NCBI GenBank assembly: GCA_024742415.1
Contig: JANSYN010000006.1
Location: forward strand, 124,001-188,000
Length of the DNA stretch: 64,000 nucleotides
Direction: 5' to 3'
Origin: Gammaproteobacteria bacterium
GTDB taxonomy: Bacteria > Pseudomonadota > Gammaproteobacteria > Pseudomonadales > Halieaceae
Position 1 is the first letter of the stretch; every line of letters begins with the position of its first letter. Positions 1 to 9,354 of this stretch are shown one piece after another. The position numbers and the translations under genes are program-made. Under the pieces are notes generated by a model. The model saw only the letters and a program-made list of their open reading frames with translations, had not been told where the DNA came from and did no database searches.

Positions 1-165
1 GAGGGCTGGATCGAGAATCTCGAACTCGAAGGCGAGGCGCGCTGGGTACAAAAGGCCGATACTCGCGAGGGCTACTGGCTGGGCCTGGAACTGCGCGATA
101 CCCACCGCGAGAATATGGAAAAGTGGTTCAAAATCGTCAGTTTGCTCGGCAAGGGCGAGGACTGA
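1..165 (+). CDS. C-terminal end of a PilZ-like domain protein (partial)
   Basis: An open frame runs from the first base to a TGA at 163-165 (54 residues). It contains a pattern typical of the last strands of a PilZ domain: EARWVQKAD, then GYWLGLELRD, then a short helix HRENMEKWFKIV. PilZ domains usually bind cyclic di-GMP and control motility or polysaccharide output. The ligand-binding RxxxR and DxSxxG motifs would lie before the window, so binding cannot be judged. The family call is an inference from a short tail; another small beta-barrel domain is possible. Confidence 0.5.
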   Translation, partial: EGWIENLELEGEARWVQKADTREGYWLGLELRDTHRENMEKWFKIVSLLGKGED

Positions 166-227
166 ACCGCCAGCGCCGGATCGGCCATCAGGCGCAGGGC
201 ACTTACCGTTAACGTCGGCTACAGAAA

Positions 228-266
228 AAAGTACCGCAACAAAGTACCGCAACAAAAAACCGCAAC
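228..266. repeat. Three tandem 13-bp repeats
   Basis: AAAGTACCGCAAC occurs at 228-240 and 241-253. A third copy at 254-266 reads AAAAAACCGCAAC. The array lies in the leader region between the PilZ-like gene and the PEP-CTERM-like gene, more than 200 bp upstream of the sigma-54 promoter match. That is a reasonable distance for enhancer-binding-protein sites, but this role is only an inference. Confidence 0.7.
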
Positions 267-489
267 TACGCCCCACAGCGCGCCCTGGCCACGGCATACA
301 GCGCGAAGATATAACTCCAGCAGCAATCAGTGACCGCTCCCCATAACTGAAACCCTGTCCCGGCCGGCAGGTCGTTCTGCATTGCCGCCCCCAAACCGGC
401 CCTGCATGTCAGAATTTTTAACAACTGCACATGTCCCGGTTCTGTCTAAATGACTCTATCTATCTGTAATTATTAGGGTTTTAGGCCCG

Positions 490-505
490 TGGCACGATAT
501 CTGCT
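490..505 (+). promoter_or_regulatory. Predicted sigma-54 (RpoN) promoter
   Basis: TGGCACGATATCTGCT matches the sigma-54 consensus TGGCACG-N4-TTGCW at all but one of its specified positions. The GG and GC dinucleotides have the required 10-bp separation (491-492 and 503-504). Transcription would start about 12 bases after the GC, giving a leader of roughly 38 nt before the ATG at 554. PEP-CTERM genes in several bacteria are known to be driven by RpoN with the PrsK/PrsR system, which fits the gene downstream. Confidence 0.65.
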
Positions 506-553
506 CCACTCCCATACAATCAGAAATACGCGCTTTTAAACGGAGAAAGCATC

Positions 554-1411
554 ATGACAGCCCCAAGGATGATCAAAACTGGCCTTGCCAGCCTCGTAAC
601 CTGCCTCAGCCTGGGCGCCACCACTGCCAAGGCTGATCTTATCGATGGCATCGTTGATATCTGGACAGTCGGCGTCTCTGCCGAATTCGTCTGTAGCACG
701 GCGCAGTTTTCGCCAGGTACCGCCAACACCGCATGTGCCCCTTCGGCCATGTCCTGGGGTGAGCCTGCACTGGCAGATCGCAGCGGCCTGTCCATCACCA
801 ACCTGCCCCCCGCGCTGGTAACAACCAACGGTGGGCTGCAAGCCAACACCGCTGTAACGCACAACAACCAACCTGTTACAGGCAACTCCCTGGACAGCGT
901 GACCTTGCGTTCAACACTGACACTGACCCCTTTCGACCCGCTGGGTGGACTGGGTTTGCCACCCGCCTCAGTTGACTTCCTGATCGACTTCGAAGAAACC
1001 GATAACGGCGCCAACCCCTGCGCCAACGGTGAAGCGAACGACCAGGGCGTTAACATCAACGGCTGTGCCGACATCTTCGTTCTCGACCAGACTGCCCTGA
1101 ACTTCCCGTTCCTTTACGACCTGGACGGCGCGGGCGGCCCGCTGGAAGCTCGTGAGTACTTCATCAGCTTCTTCGAGTTGACCAACGGCCTGAACCCGCT
1201 GGCAGCAGCGGCGTGTGCGGCAGCTGGCGCGACCACCGACCCCTGCTTCGGCTTCCTGACCCCGGAAAGCCAGAGCACCACGTTCCAGTTTGCTTCGCTG
1301 ATCACCACTGAGCCGGTTGTGTTTGAAACACCCGCGCCAGCATCGATCGCGCTGTTCGGCCTGGCCCTGACTGCACTGGGCTGGTCCAACCGTCGCAAGC
1401 GCAAAATTTAA
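554..1411 (+). CDS. PEP-CTERM-like exported surface protein
   Basis: This 285-residue protein starts with a Sec signal peptide (about residues 1-27, ending AKA) and ends with a sorting tail. The tail is a Pro-Ala-Pro-Ala-Ser motif near residue 261, a hydrophobic helix and a basic terminus RRKRKI. This is the architecture of PEP-CTERM proteins, which exosortase cuts and releases or anchors at the cell surface, usually in bacteria that make exopolysaccharide. The PAPAS form is a variant of the usual PEP. The body is Asn/Thr/Ala rich with a few cysteines and resembles no catalytic family I know. GGAG lies 8 bases before the ATG. The gene stands alone behind a sigma-54 promoter match and ahead of a terminator. 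No exosortase gene is in this window. Confidence 0.75.
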   Translation: MTAPRMIKTGLASLVTCLSLGATTAKADLIDGIVDIWTVGVSAEFVCSTAQFSPGTANTACAPSAMSWGEPALADRSGLSITNLPPALVTTNGGLQANTAVTHNNQPVTGNSLDSVTLRSTLTLTPFDPLGGLGLPPASVDFLIDFEETDNGANPCANGEANDQGVNINGCADIFVLDQTALNFPFLYDLDGAGGPLEAREYFISFFELTNGLNPLAAAACAAAGATTDPCFGFLTPESQSTTFQFASLITTEPVVFETPAPASIALFGLALTALGWSNRRKRKI

Positions 1412-1432
1412 ACCCCAGGCACCTCTGACGAG

Positions 1433-1457
1433 ACCCGCCCTTGTGGCGGGTTTTTTT
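1433..1457 (+). terminator. Rho-independent terminator
   Basis: ACCCGCC (1433-1439) pairs with GGCGGGT (1445-1451) around a 5-nt loop, and the stem is followed by a run of seven T. It lies 21 bases after the PEP-CTERM-like stop codon. Confidence 0.85.
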
Positions 1458-1592
1458 ATGCCTGACAATACCTCCCGATCGTCAACACGCTACCGTCAAT
1501 ACACTCATACGCACGTTGCACAAGCATTGCACAGAACTCTGGTTCTGCACGATACCAACCCGCAGCACTCTTATGAGCAACAGGAGTCAGCC

Positions 1593-2849
1593 ATGAGCCA
1601 ATGTCCGTTTACCAATCTGCTGGACCCAGACACCTACGCCGCAGGCATGCCCTACAACAAGCTGAGCGAGATTCGCCAGGCGGGCCCCGTGGTAAAACTG
1701 GACGACCCGATCACCGGCGTGCCGTACTGGGCAGTGACGCAGATTGCGGAGATGGATTTCGTCTCCAAGAACCCCAAGCTGTTCTCATCCGCTGAGCGCT
1801 CTGCCTTTCCAATGGAATACGACCAGGACATGGTCGAAAACATCCACCGCCTGAGCATCATCAACATGGACCCGCCTCAGCACCAGCGGGTGCGCCGCAT
1901 TGTACGCAACGCCTTCACACCCAAGCGCGTGGAGTCCTATGCACCGGCGTTTCGCGAGCATGCACGACGCATCGTGGATGCCGTAGCCAGCAAAGGTGAA
2001 TGTGAGTTCGTTGAAGAGGTGGCCGCAGAGTTGCCCTTGATCGCCATTCTCGAGCTGCTCGGCGTGCCAATGGAGGATCGCAAGAAGTTCTTCGACTGGA
2101 CCAACACCATGATCTTCGCCGACGACCCGGACATGGCCATCTCGATCGAAGAGGGCCAACTGGCCTCGCTGGAAGTGATTCAATACGCCATGGCACTGGC
2201 AGCAAAACACCGCGAGGAACCGATGGATAACATTACCGGTGCGCTGCTGGACGGCAAGCTCGACGGTGCGCCGATCAGCGAGGAAATGTTCGGCTGGATG
2301 TTCATCCTTATACTGGTCGGTGGCAACGAGTCCACGCGCACGGTAACCGCACAGGGCATGCGCCTGTTAATGGAAAACCCCGATCAGTTGCAGTACCTGG
2401 TCGACAACCCCGACAAGATCGGCGGCGCCTGCGAAGAAATACTGCGTTACAACACCGCTTTCATCTCAATGCGTCGCACCGCCATGGAAGACTGCGAACT
2501 GGGCGGCCAGCAAATAAAGAAAGGCGACAAGGTCTTGCTGCACTACCACGCGGCCAACCACGACGAGAACATCTTTGGCGAAGACGCCATGACCTTCGAC
2601 GTGACCCGCGCCGAACGCATGCCTGACCTCTACAACCAGCTGCGTTCGTTCGGTATCGGCCAGCATTTTTGCATTGGCTCCCACCTGGCACGACTTGAAC
2701 TGAACATCATGATGGAAGAAGTGATTCCAAGATTGCGCAACCCGCGCTTCAAGGATGACCCAAAGTACGTGCGTTCCTTCTTTGTCAATGCCATGAAGGA
2801 AATGAACATCACCTTCGATCCGGAAGTCACAGACGCCAACGCGGCCTGA
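1593..2849 (+). CDS. Cytochrome P450, class I bacterial type
   Basis: This 418-residue soluble heme monooxygenase has all the landmark motifs: I-helix oxygen-binding segment GGNESTRT near residue 244, the K-helix ExxR (EILR near 281), and the cysteine loop FGIGQHFCIG with heme ligand Cys360. The MDPPQHQRVRRIV motif and overall length resemble the CYP124/125/142 and linalool-hydroxylase group, which hydroxylate sterol side chains, methyl-branched lipids or terpenes; the substrate cannot be read from sequence. The frame stays open back to 1443, but the ATG at 1593 has CAGGAG in front and gives the normal family length. Ferredoxin and reductase partners are not nearby. The gene converges on the beta-oxidation genes, which could process an oxidised side chain. 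Confidence 0.9.
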   Translation: MSQCPFTNLLDPDTYAAGMPYNKLSEIRQAGPVVKLDDPITGVPYWAVTQIAEMDFVSKNPKLFSSAERSAFPMEYDQDMVENIHRLSIINMDPPQHQRVRRIVRNAFTPKRVESYAPAFREHARRIVDAVASKGECEFVEEVAAELPLIAILELLGVPMEDRKKFFDWTNTMIFADDPDMAISIEEGQLASLEVIQYAMALAAKHREEPMDNITGALLDGKLDGAPISEEMFGWMFILILVGGNESTRTVTAQGMRLLMENPDQLQYLVDNPDKIGGACEEILRYNTAFISMRRTAMEDCELGGQQIKKGDKVLLHYHAANHDENIFGEDAMTFDVTRAERMPDLYNQLRSFGIGQHFCIGSHLARLELNIMMEEVIPRLRNPRFKDDPKYVRSFFVNAMKEMNITFDPEVTDANAA

Positions 2850-2859
2850 AACTCCTGAC

Positions 2860-2900
2860 GAGGGTCCCTATGGGCACTGCTACCTGTCCATAGCGCCCTC
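2860..2900. terminator. Hairpin between convergent genes, possible bidirectional terminator
   Basis: GAGGG plus CTATGG (2860-2864, 2868-2873) pair with CCATAG plus CCCTC (2888-2893, 2896-2900), with small internal loops. The hairpin sits between the ends of the P450 and the FadJ-type gene. There is no T-run, so function is uncertain. Confidence 0.4.
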
Positions 2901-2924
2901 GCCGCTACCCGGGTGGGCAATGCA

Positions 2925-5081
2925 CTAGGCAAACACCTCGCCTTTTGCAGCCATATCTACCAGCAGTTGTGGTGGCCTGAATACCTCCCCGTACTTCTGC
3001 GCCAGCTCAGTGGCTCGATCCACAAACGCCTGCACGCCATAGGCATTGACGCACTGGAAGACACCGCCGGTGTGCGGCGGAAAGCCAATACCCATGATCG
3101 AACCGATGTTGCCATCGCCGACGCTGGTCATCACGCCATCTTCCATAATGCGCACTGCCTCCAGCACCTGTGGAAACAACAGGCGATCCTTAACGTCCTC
3201 GAAGGGTATGTCGATGTAACCATTGGCGGCAAACAGGTCTTTCAGGCCTGGCCACGTACTGACTTTCTTGCCGTGCTCATCGTAATCGTAGAATCCCTCG
3301 CCACGGGCCTGCCCCAGCCGCTTTGCCTGCTCGACCATGATGCGAATAACCTCGGCCTCCGGGCCCGGGTTCCACTCCTGCCCGGCTGCCTCCGCATCGG
3401 CCTTGCGCTGCTGCGCACCGTGATAGGCCGTTTCCAGTGAGATACTATCAAGTGTCTCAAGGGGCCCCATGGGTGAGCCGTTGAACCGGGCGGCGTTTTC
3501 GATCAGCGCAGGATTCACGCCTTCGGCGAGCATCATCTGGCCCTGCGTAATCGTTTGTCCGATCACGCGCGTGGTAAAAAATCCGGGCGCGTCTTTCACC
3601 ACGATGGGCTTTTTACCCAACTGCTGCGCCAGATCGAAAGCGCGCGCCAGCGTTTCATCAGACGTTTTCTCGCCGGTGATAATCTCTACCAGTGGCATGC
3701 GCTCGGCTGGAGAAAAAAAGTGCATCCCGATAAAGTTTTCCGGGCGCACCGAGGCCTGGGCCAGTTCGGTTATCGGCAGCGCAGAAGTATTGCTGGCAAA
3801 CACTGCCGAGTCTGCCAGCACCGCTTCTGTTTCGCGGGTGACGGTGGCCTTGATGTCGCGATCCTCGAACACCGCTTCGATAACCAGGTCGCAATCGGCA
3901 AGGTCCTGGAGACTGGCCGTGGGATGTATCCGCGCAAGAATGTCTTTTGCCGCGGCTGCATCAATACTGCGGCTCTTGTCACAGGCAGAGGCGGCGTAGG
4001 CCTTGCCCTTGTCGGCATTTTCCTGTGACAAGTCCTTGAGCACGACCTCGATACCAAACTTCGCGGCATTGAACGCGATACCCGCACCCATCACGCCAGC
4101 ACCCAGGATGCCGAGTTTTTTCACCGCGGTCTTTTCGATGCCATCGGGCCTTGATGCCCCGGCATCCATAGCGTTCATCTGTACGAAGAAGGTCGTCATC
4201 ATGTTGCGCGCCACCTGGTCCAGCAACAGTCGCTGAAAGTAACGCGCCTCGATTTTATGTGCCGTATCGTAGTCAACCCGGGCGGTATCGATAACCGCCG
4301 CCATGATGACCTGCTGGGCGGGCATGTTGCCCCAGGTTTGCGTCATCACGTTCACAGGGCCGAAGTAGGTCAGCCCCTGCGTGGCAGGGTCCGAAGGGTC
4401 ACCCCCGGGAATGCGGTAATCGGGTTCCTCCCAGGGTTGCCTGGCCTGCGGGTTCGCCTTGATCCAGGCCTTGGCTTGTTCTGCCATCTCGTCTTCGCTC
4501 GCCGCCAACCCATGGATGAGGCCTTTTTCCAGTGCCTTGGCGGCGTTGAGCTGCTTGCCCTGTGAGATCAAACCCACGGCGTCCTGCATGCCGAGCAAAC
4601 GTACCAGGCGCACCACGCCGCCCGCGCCAGGCATCAGGCCAAGCATGGCCTCGGGCAAACCCACTTTCACTCGGGGGCTGTCCAGTGCGATACGGTGATG
4701 GCAGGCCAGGGCAATTTCATAGCCGCCGCCCAAAGCCGGCCCATTGATACCCACGACTACCGGTACGCCCAGTGCTTCCAGTCGGCGCAGCGGGGCCTTC
4801 GCCTCGATGATTCCGCGCAGCATCTCGGCACGCTCTTCGTCATCCGGATCCAGGTTCATCTCCAGCATCATGGTGATATCACCACCGGCAAAAAACTGGC
4901 CGGGCTTGCCACTGCGCACGTACACACCCGTGATCTCGCTGCGCATGGCTTCCAGATCGTCCAGCGCCCTGGGCATCGCCTCGGCGTACTCATCACCCAT
5001 CACGTTCACTTCTTTGCCGGGCTGGTCAAAAATCAGCTCTACGATGCCGTCGGCGTCTTTTTCCAATCGGATATAGCTCAT
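2925..5081 (-). CDS. fadJ: Fatty-acid oxidation multifunctional enzyme (enoyl-CoA hydratase / 3-hydroxyacyl-CoA dehydrogenase)
   Basis: This 718-residue protein has the FadJ/FadB order. The N-terminal crotonase domain covers about residues 1-190, with GPALGGGYEIALA and the LGLMPGAGG segment. The NAD-binding 3-hydroxyacyl-CoA dehydrogenase domain opens with LGILGAGVMGAGIAF near residue 325, and C-terminal dehydrogenase domains follow. It catalyses hydration and oxidation of enoyl-CoA in beta-oxidation. The ATG at 5081 is preferred over an upstream GTG at 5096 because GGGAG precedes it at normal spacing. It follows the thiolase by 58 bases on the same strand, so the two form the usual two-gene unit. 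I use the symbol fadJ because of length and order; FadB is the close alternative. Confidence 0.88.
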   Translation of the reverse strand: MSYIRLEKDADGIVELIFDQPGKEVNVMGDEYAEAMPRALDDLEAMRSEITGVYVRSGKPGQFFAGGDITMMLEMNLDPDDEERAEMLRGIIEAKAPLRRLEALGVPVVVGINGPALGGGYEIALACHHRIALDSPRVKVGLPEAMLGLMPGAGGVVRLVRLLGMQDAVGLISQGKQLNAAKALEKGLIHGLAASEDEMAEQAKAWIKANPQARQPWEEPDYRIPGGDPSDPATQGLTYFGPVNVMTQTWGNMPAQQVIMAAVIDTARVDYDTAHKIEARYFQRLLLDQVARNMMTTFFVQMNAMDAGASRPDGIEKTAVKKLGILGAGVMGAGIAFNAAKFGIEVVLKDLSQENADKGKAYAASACDKSRSIDAAAAKDILARIHPTASLQDLADCDLVIEAVFEDRDIKATVTRETEAVLADSAVFASNTSALPITELAQASVRPENFIGMHFFSPAERMPLVEIITGEKTSDETLARAFDLAQQLGKKPIVVKDAPGFFTTRVIGQTITQGQMMLAEGVNPALIENAARFNGSPMGPLETLDSISLETAYHGAQQRKADAEAAGQEWNPGPEAEVIRIMVEQAKRLGQARGEGFYDYDEHGKKVSTWPGLKDLFAANGYIDIPFEDVKDRLLFPQVLEAVRIMEDGVMTSVGDGNIGSIMGIGFPPHTGGVFQCVNAYGVQAFVDRATELAQKYGEVFRPPQLLVDMAAKGEVFA

Positions 5082-5139
5082 TTGCTGTACTCCCACTCTC
5101 TCTGCCTGCTGCCTGTGCCTGCGCAGCGTTCGTATCTTC

Positions 5140-6342
5140 CTAGACGCGCTCGATGATGGTGGCGATGCCTATGCCTCCACCGGCACACAGGGTGACCAGG
5201 GCGGTATTGAGATCCCTTCGTTCCAGTTCGTCCAGCACACAGCCCAGAATCATGGCGCCGGTAGCGCCAATGGGGTGGCCCATCGCAATCGCTCCACCGT
5301 TCACATTGATCCTGGCGTCATCGATATCCATCAACTTCTGGTAGCGCAACACAACCGAAGCGAACGCCTCGTTGAGCTCGAAAAGGTCAATGTCGTCTTT
5401 CGTCATGCCCGCCTGCGCCAGCGCCTTCTGTGAAGCCGGTGCGGGTCCCGCCAGCATGATGGTCGGCTCGGTGCCGGTGAGTGCGCAGGTCACGATGCGC
5501 GCCCGGGGCTTCAGACCCTGGTCGGCACCGGCCTGTTGGTTACCCAACAGCACCAGCGAAGCGCCGTCGACCACGCCCGAGGAATTGCCCGGCGTGTGAA
5601 TACATTCCACTTTTTCAACCTGCGGGTATTTGAATTTGAGAAAATCACCGTGGCCGTAATCGTTGAACATCGCAAAAGAAGGAGTGAGCTTTGCCAGACC
5701 CTCAGTGGTGGTCGGGCGAATCAACTCATCGTGATCGAGAACCGTCACGCCATTGAGGTCTTTGACAGGCACCAGTGATCTGGCGAAGTAACCGTTGTCA
5801 CGCGCATGCGCCGCGCGCGCCTGCGATTGCGCAGCGTAGCGATCGACATCTTCGCGGGTGAAGCCGTCCAGCGTTGCCATCAGGTCGGCACCCAGACCCT
5901 GTGAAATGCCGTAGCTTTTCATCGCTACCCAGGCATCGCCGGCGGCGGCGCCGGAAGCACCAATACCCAGGCGCGACATGCTCTCCACCCCCCCGGCCAC
6001 ACCCATGGATTCCATGCCGGACATGATCTTCATGGCCACGGTATTCACTGCATCCAACCCACCGGCACAGTAGCGGTGTAGTTGCGCACCTACCGTCACA
6101 TCGTCCCAGCTAGAGTACACAAGGGCGGTCTTGGCAATATTCTGGCCCTGCTCATTAACCGGCTCACCCGTGGCGCAGATGAAATCATTGACCTGGGTGG
6201 TGTCCAGCGCGTGCCGGGATTTCATTTCTTCGAGCAGGTTGGTCACCAGGTCAATCGGTTTGACCTCGTACAGGCCACCACCGGGTTTACCCTTGCCGCG
6301 CGGGGTGCGGATAGCGTCATAGATAAAGGCGTCGTTACTCAT
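5140..6342 (-). CDS. fadI: Acetyl-CoA C-acyltransferase (thiolase)
   Basis: This 400-residue thiolase cleaves 3-ketoacyl-CoA to release acetyl-CoA as the last step of beta-oxidation. The nucleophilic cysteine is Cys92 in [11 protein letters not shown], where most thiolases have CaSG. The C-terminal catalytic pair is His356 in GHPIGATGA and Cys386 in TLCAGGGIG. It is upstream of, and co-directional with, the FadJ-type gene, so the two products probably form the oxidation complex. GAGG precedes the ATG. FadI versus FadA cannot be settled from motifs; the symbol follows the pairing with FadJ. Confidence 0.88.
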   Translation of the reverse strand: MSNDAFIYDAIRTPRGKGKPGGGLYEVKPIDLVTNLLEEMKSRHALDTTQVNDFICATGEPVNEQGQNIAKTALVYSSWDDVTVGAQLHRYCAGGLDAVNTVAMKIMSGMESMGVAGGVESMSRLGIGASGAAAGDAWVAMKSYGISQGLGADLMATLDGFTREDVDRYAAQSQARAAHARDNGYFARSLVPVKDLNGVTVLDHDELIRPTTTEGLAKLTPSFAMFNDYGHGDFLKFKYPQVEKVECIHTPGNSSGVVDGASLVLLGNQQAGADQGLKPRARIVTCALTGTEPTIMLAGPAPASQKALAQAGMTKDDIDLFELNEAFASVVLRYQKLMDIDDARINVNGGAIAMGHPIGATGAMILGCVLDELERRDLNTALVTLCAGGGIGIATIIERV

Positions 6343-6697
6343 GCAAGTACCTCAGATGGTTTAACAGCGCGCGTACATCACCGGTTTGCCGAAACTCGAC
6401 AGGGCGGCCCACGCCTGGAGCGGCCTGCAAACATACCCGAAAAGGGAGTATCGACAAGGACTTAACAGGAATTTTGGGGGGCTGTATGGGCTGTTGAACT
6501 AGCCCTCAGAACGTGGCTTTACACCAGATCGCTGCCGGCAACCGCCAGGGCAGTGACGGCCAGGGGCGGAATCCTTTCGATAACGGCCGCTGCTCCAGCG
6601 CTGTGCACAGCACAGCCGGGCAATGACCCCGCAAAGCGGTTGTATGAAGCGCCCAAAGGCCGCAGAATCTCCCCCCGATTTGCCTTTCAGGAGCGTC
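6343..6697. other. Divergent intergenic region, no gene seen
   Basis: These 355 bases separate the divergent thiolase and thioesterase genes and must carry both promoters. I see no clear -10/-35 pair, palindrome or RNA structure, and the short open frames here lack codon character. Confidence 0.4.
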
Positions 6698-7120
6698 ATG
6701 AGTACCGACAAGGAAACCATCGATGCGCTCAATGCACACGCGCCGCGCTTTATCGCACTGCTCGGCGGCCGCATTGTCTCGGTCGATAAAAAACAGCGCA
6801 CGTGCAGGTTCGAGTTCAACATTGGCACCGACTTCTGCCATTCCGTCGATATTGTGCAGGGCGGTTTTGTCACGGCAATGCTTGATGCAGCAATGAGCCA
6901 CGCGATGTTCGCGGAATCCGGGGCGCATCTGCAGAGCGTCTCTTCGCTGGAGATCAAAACCAGTTTTCTGGAGCCCACGCGCGCGGGCAAACTGACGGTG
7001 ATCGGAAAAGTGATGAAATCCAGTTACAAGACCGCCTTCCTCGAGGGGCACATTTACAATGCTGATGGCGCACTGACAGCCACCGCCAGTTCAGTTGCAA
7101 AGCTGGTGAGGCCCAAGTAG
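6698..7120 (+). CDS. PaaI-type hotdog-fold thioesterase
   Basis: This 140-residue protein has the hotdog thioesterase pattern. HSVDIVQGGFVTAMLDAAMSHA near residues 48-70 is the central helix of the PaaI/YdiI group (usual form H....HGG...tl.D...g.a), with VQGG in place of HGG. The SSLEIKTSFLEPTRAGKLTVIG segment follows. Such enzymes hydrolyse acyl- or phenylacetyl-CoA esters and often serve as release valves for CoA in catabolism. The ATG at 6698 has AGGAG upstream; the frame is open back to 6623 but lacks a better start. It ends 3 bases before the helicase start, so the two are probably cotranscribed. Confidence 0.8.
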   Translation: MSTDKETIDALNAHAPRFIALLGGRIVSVDKKQRTCRFEFNIGTDFCHSVDIVQGGFVTAMLDAAMSHAMFAESGAHLQSVSSLEIKTSFLEPTRAGKLTVIGKVMKSSYKTAFLEGHIYNADGALTATASSVAKLVRPK

Positions 7121-7123
7121 GCG

Positions 7124-9121
7124 GTGAACCAGCTCAACCCCCGACAACGCGAAGCCGTGCGGTATATTGATGGCCCCATGCTGGTACTGGCCGGGGCAGG
7201 CAGCGGTAAAACCAGTGTTATCACCCGCAAGATCGCCTACCTGGTGGGGGAGTGCGGCCTGGACGCCTCAACTGTTACGGCTGTCACCTTCACCAACAAG
7301 GCAGCGCGTGAAATGAAAGAGCGCGTAGCCCGACTGGTATCGGCAGAGGCGGCCGAAAAACTCACCGTCAGCACGTTTCACCAGCTAGGGCTAAAAATCA
7401 TCCGCGCCGAGCTCAAGGCGCTGGGCCTGAAGCCCGGCTTCTCCATTTTTGATGCAGAAGATACGCGCACGCTGATTCGCGATCTGTTGATACAGGAACA
7501 CGGTGCCGACGGCGATCAGGCAAGCGTTATTGCGCAGCGCATTTCGAGCTGGAAGAATGATCGCGTGATCGCACAGGAGGCGGTTGCAGCGGCCACAAGT
7601 CCTGCAGATATGCTCTGTGCGCAGGCGTACCTGCGCTACCAGCGCGCGCTATCCGCGTACAACGCACTGGATTTTGACGATCTGATACTGCGGCCTACCC
7701 TGCTGTTTGATCACTCTCCAGAAACCCTGCAGAAGTGGCGTAATCGCATTCATCACCTGCTTGTTGACGAATACCAGGACACCAACTCCAGCCAATATCT
7801 GCTGGTGAAGCAACTGGTGGGTGAGCACGGTCGCTTTACGGTTGTGGGGGACGATGACCAATCGATCTATGCCTGGCGCGGCGCGCGGCCGGAAAACCTC
7901 GTACAGCTACAGCAGGATTATCCCGGGCTGAAGATCGTCAAGCTTGAGCAAAACTACCGATCAACCGCTCGCATTCTGAAAGCTGCCAACACGCTGATCG
8001 CCAACAATGCGCACGTGTTCGAAAAGTCACTGTGGAGTGAACTGGGGTACGGGGATCCGCTGCGCGTCATCCGCTGTGCCGATGAGCATGACGAAGCGCA
8101 GCAGGTGGTCGCTGAAATTATTGACCACAAGCTGCGCAAGAAAACCCGTTACGGCGATTATGCAGTTCTTTATCGCGGCAACCACCAGTCGCGACTCATC
8201 GAGCTTGCACTGCAGCAGCAACAGGTGCCCTACCACCTCAGCGGCGGCACCTCGTTTTTTGCCCGTAACGAAGTCAAGGACATCATGTCTTACCTGCGCT
8301 TGCTGCTGAACGAAAACGACGACAACGCCTTCCTGCGCATCGCCAATATTCCGCGACGCAAACTTGGCACCTCAACGCTCGAAGCACTGGGAACATTCGC
8401 AACGGCCAATAACTGCAGCCTGAGCAGCGCCTGCTTGCGCATCACAGGCAGTGACGTGCCCGAAGCCGGGCTCAAGCGGCTACGCGAGTTTCGCCAGTGG
8501 ATGGACGACTGCAGGCGACACTGCAACAACGAACACGGCGTATCTGGAATTCGCAGAATGCTTCGCGAGATGGACTACGCAGGCTGGCTGGACCAGATCA
8601 GCTCCAGCGAGGACGTCGCGCAGCGACGTATGGCGAACGTGGACTTCCTGGTTGATGGGCTGCAGCGCATTATGGCGACAGACGAGGTTGCGCTCGACGA
8701 GGCGATCTCACGCATGGTATTGCGCGACTTGCTGGAACAGCAGGATGAAGAAGAGAAAGGCCCTGACAGCGTACAACTGATGACGCTGCATGCCTCCAAG
8801 GGCCTGGAGTTTCCGCATGTGTATATCATTGGCATGGAAGAAAAACTGCTGCCGCACCGCGTCAGCATTGATGAGGGCAGCATCGAGGAGGAGCGCCGCC
8901 TGGCCTATGTGGGCATTACCCGCGCACAACGCACGCTGGCCATGACGATGGCGATCAAACGCAGCCAGTTTGGCGAAACGATCAACTGCGAGGCCAGCCG
9001 GTTTATCGACGAATTACCTCAGGACGACCTGCGCTTTCACGGCGGGGCAGATGAGGCGAGCGAAGACAGCGCCGAGCGCGCGAAAGAAACCCTGGCTGGG
9101 CTGAAGGCGCTGTTCAACTGA
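7124..9121 (+). CDS. rep: ATP-dependent DNA helicase Rep
   Basis: This 665-residue superfamily 1A helicase reads like Rep along its length. LNPRQREAV opens the Q motif, GAGSGKT is Walker A near residue 25, AVTFTNKAAREMKERV is motif Ia, DEYQDTNSSQY is motif II, GDDDQSIYAWRGA is motif III, and LMTLHASKGLEFPHVY and EEERRLAYVGITRA are motifs V and VI. Rep unwinds DNA 3' to 5' and clears proteins ahead of replication forks. It starts with GTG three bases after the thioesterase stop, which suggests translational coupling. Length matches E. coli Rep (673). Confidence 0.93.
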   Translation: MNQLNPRQREAVRYIDGPMLVLAGAGSGKTSVITRKIAYLVGECGLDASTVTAVTFTNKAAREMKERVARLVSAEAAEKLTVSTFHQLGLKIIRAELKALGLKPGFSIFDAEDTRTLIRDLLIQEHGADGDQASVIAQRISSWKNDRVIAQEAVAAATSPADMLCAQAYLRYQRALSAYNALDFDDLILRPTLLFDHSPETLQKWRNRIHHLLVDEYQDTNSSQYLLVKQLVGEHGRFTVVGDDDQSIYAWRGARPENLVQLQQDYPGLKIVKLEQNYRSTARILKAANTLIANNAHVFEKSLWSELGYGDPLRVIRCADEHDEAQQVVAEIIDHKLRKKTRYGDYAVLYRGNHQSRLIELALQQQQVPYHLSGGTSFFARNEVKDIMSYLRLLLNENDDNAFLRIANIPRRKLGTSTLEALGTFATANNCSLSSACLRITGSDVPEAGLKRLREFRQWMDDCRRHCNNEHGVSGIRRMLREMDYAGWLDQISSSEDVAQRRMANVDFLVDGLQRIMATDEVALDEAISRMVLRDLLEQQDEEEKGPDSVQLMTLHASKGLEFPHVYIIGMEEKLLPHRVSIDEGSIEEERRLAYVGITRAQRTLAMTMAIKRSQFGETINCEASRFIDELPQDDLRFHGGADEASEDSAERAKETLAGLKALFN

Positions 9122-9354
9122 TCGCAGGCGCCTGATACACGGCGGGTTCGGATTGATTCAACAAAGGCATTGCGTCATCTATACTGCCGCCTATGACTCA
9201 TCAACACAGTGCAGCGCGCATGCGGCTGCTCGCTTTCCATGCACCATAAATCCCCGGGGGCGCACCATGCCGGCGGCAATACGCGCGGCCGGCGGCGTGT
9301 GTACCTTGCGCCAGGCTCAGCGCCCTCAGCCGGCCGCATGATGGACGCTTACCC

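Larger units (their letters stand above)
166..553. other. Intergenic region with tandem repeat and sigma-54 promoter
   Basis: This 388-base gap holds no convincing gene. It contains three 13-bp tandem repeats (228-266), a long unremarkable stretch, an AT-rich segment around 440-485 and a sigma-54 type promoter match (490-505) just ahead of the PEP-CTERM-like gene. A GGAG Shine-Dalgarno lies at 542-545. Confidence 0.6.

Noticed and set aside
2913-3440. Plus-strand open frame of 175 residues
   Set aside because: It is antisense to the FadJ-type gene and shows no family features; the G+C-rich code keeps the opposite strand open.
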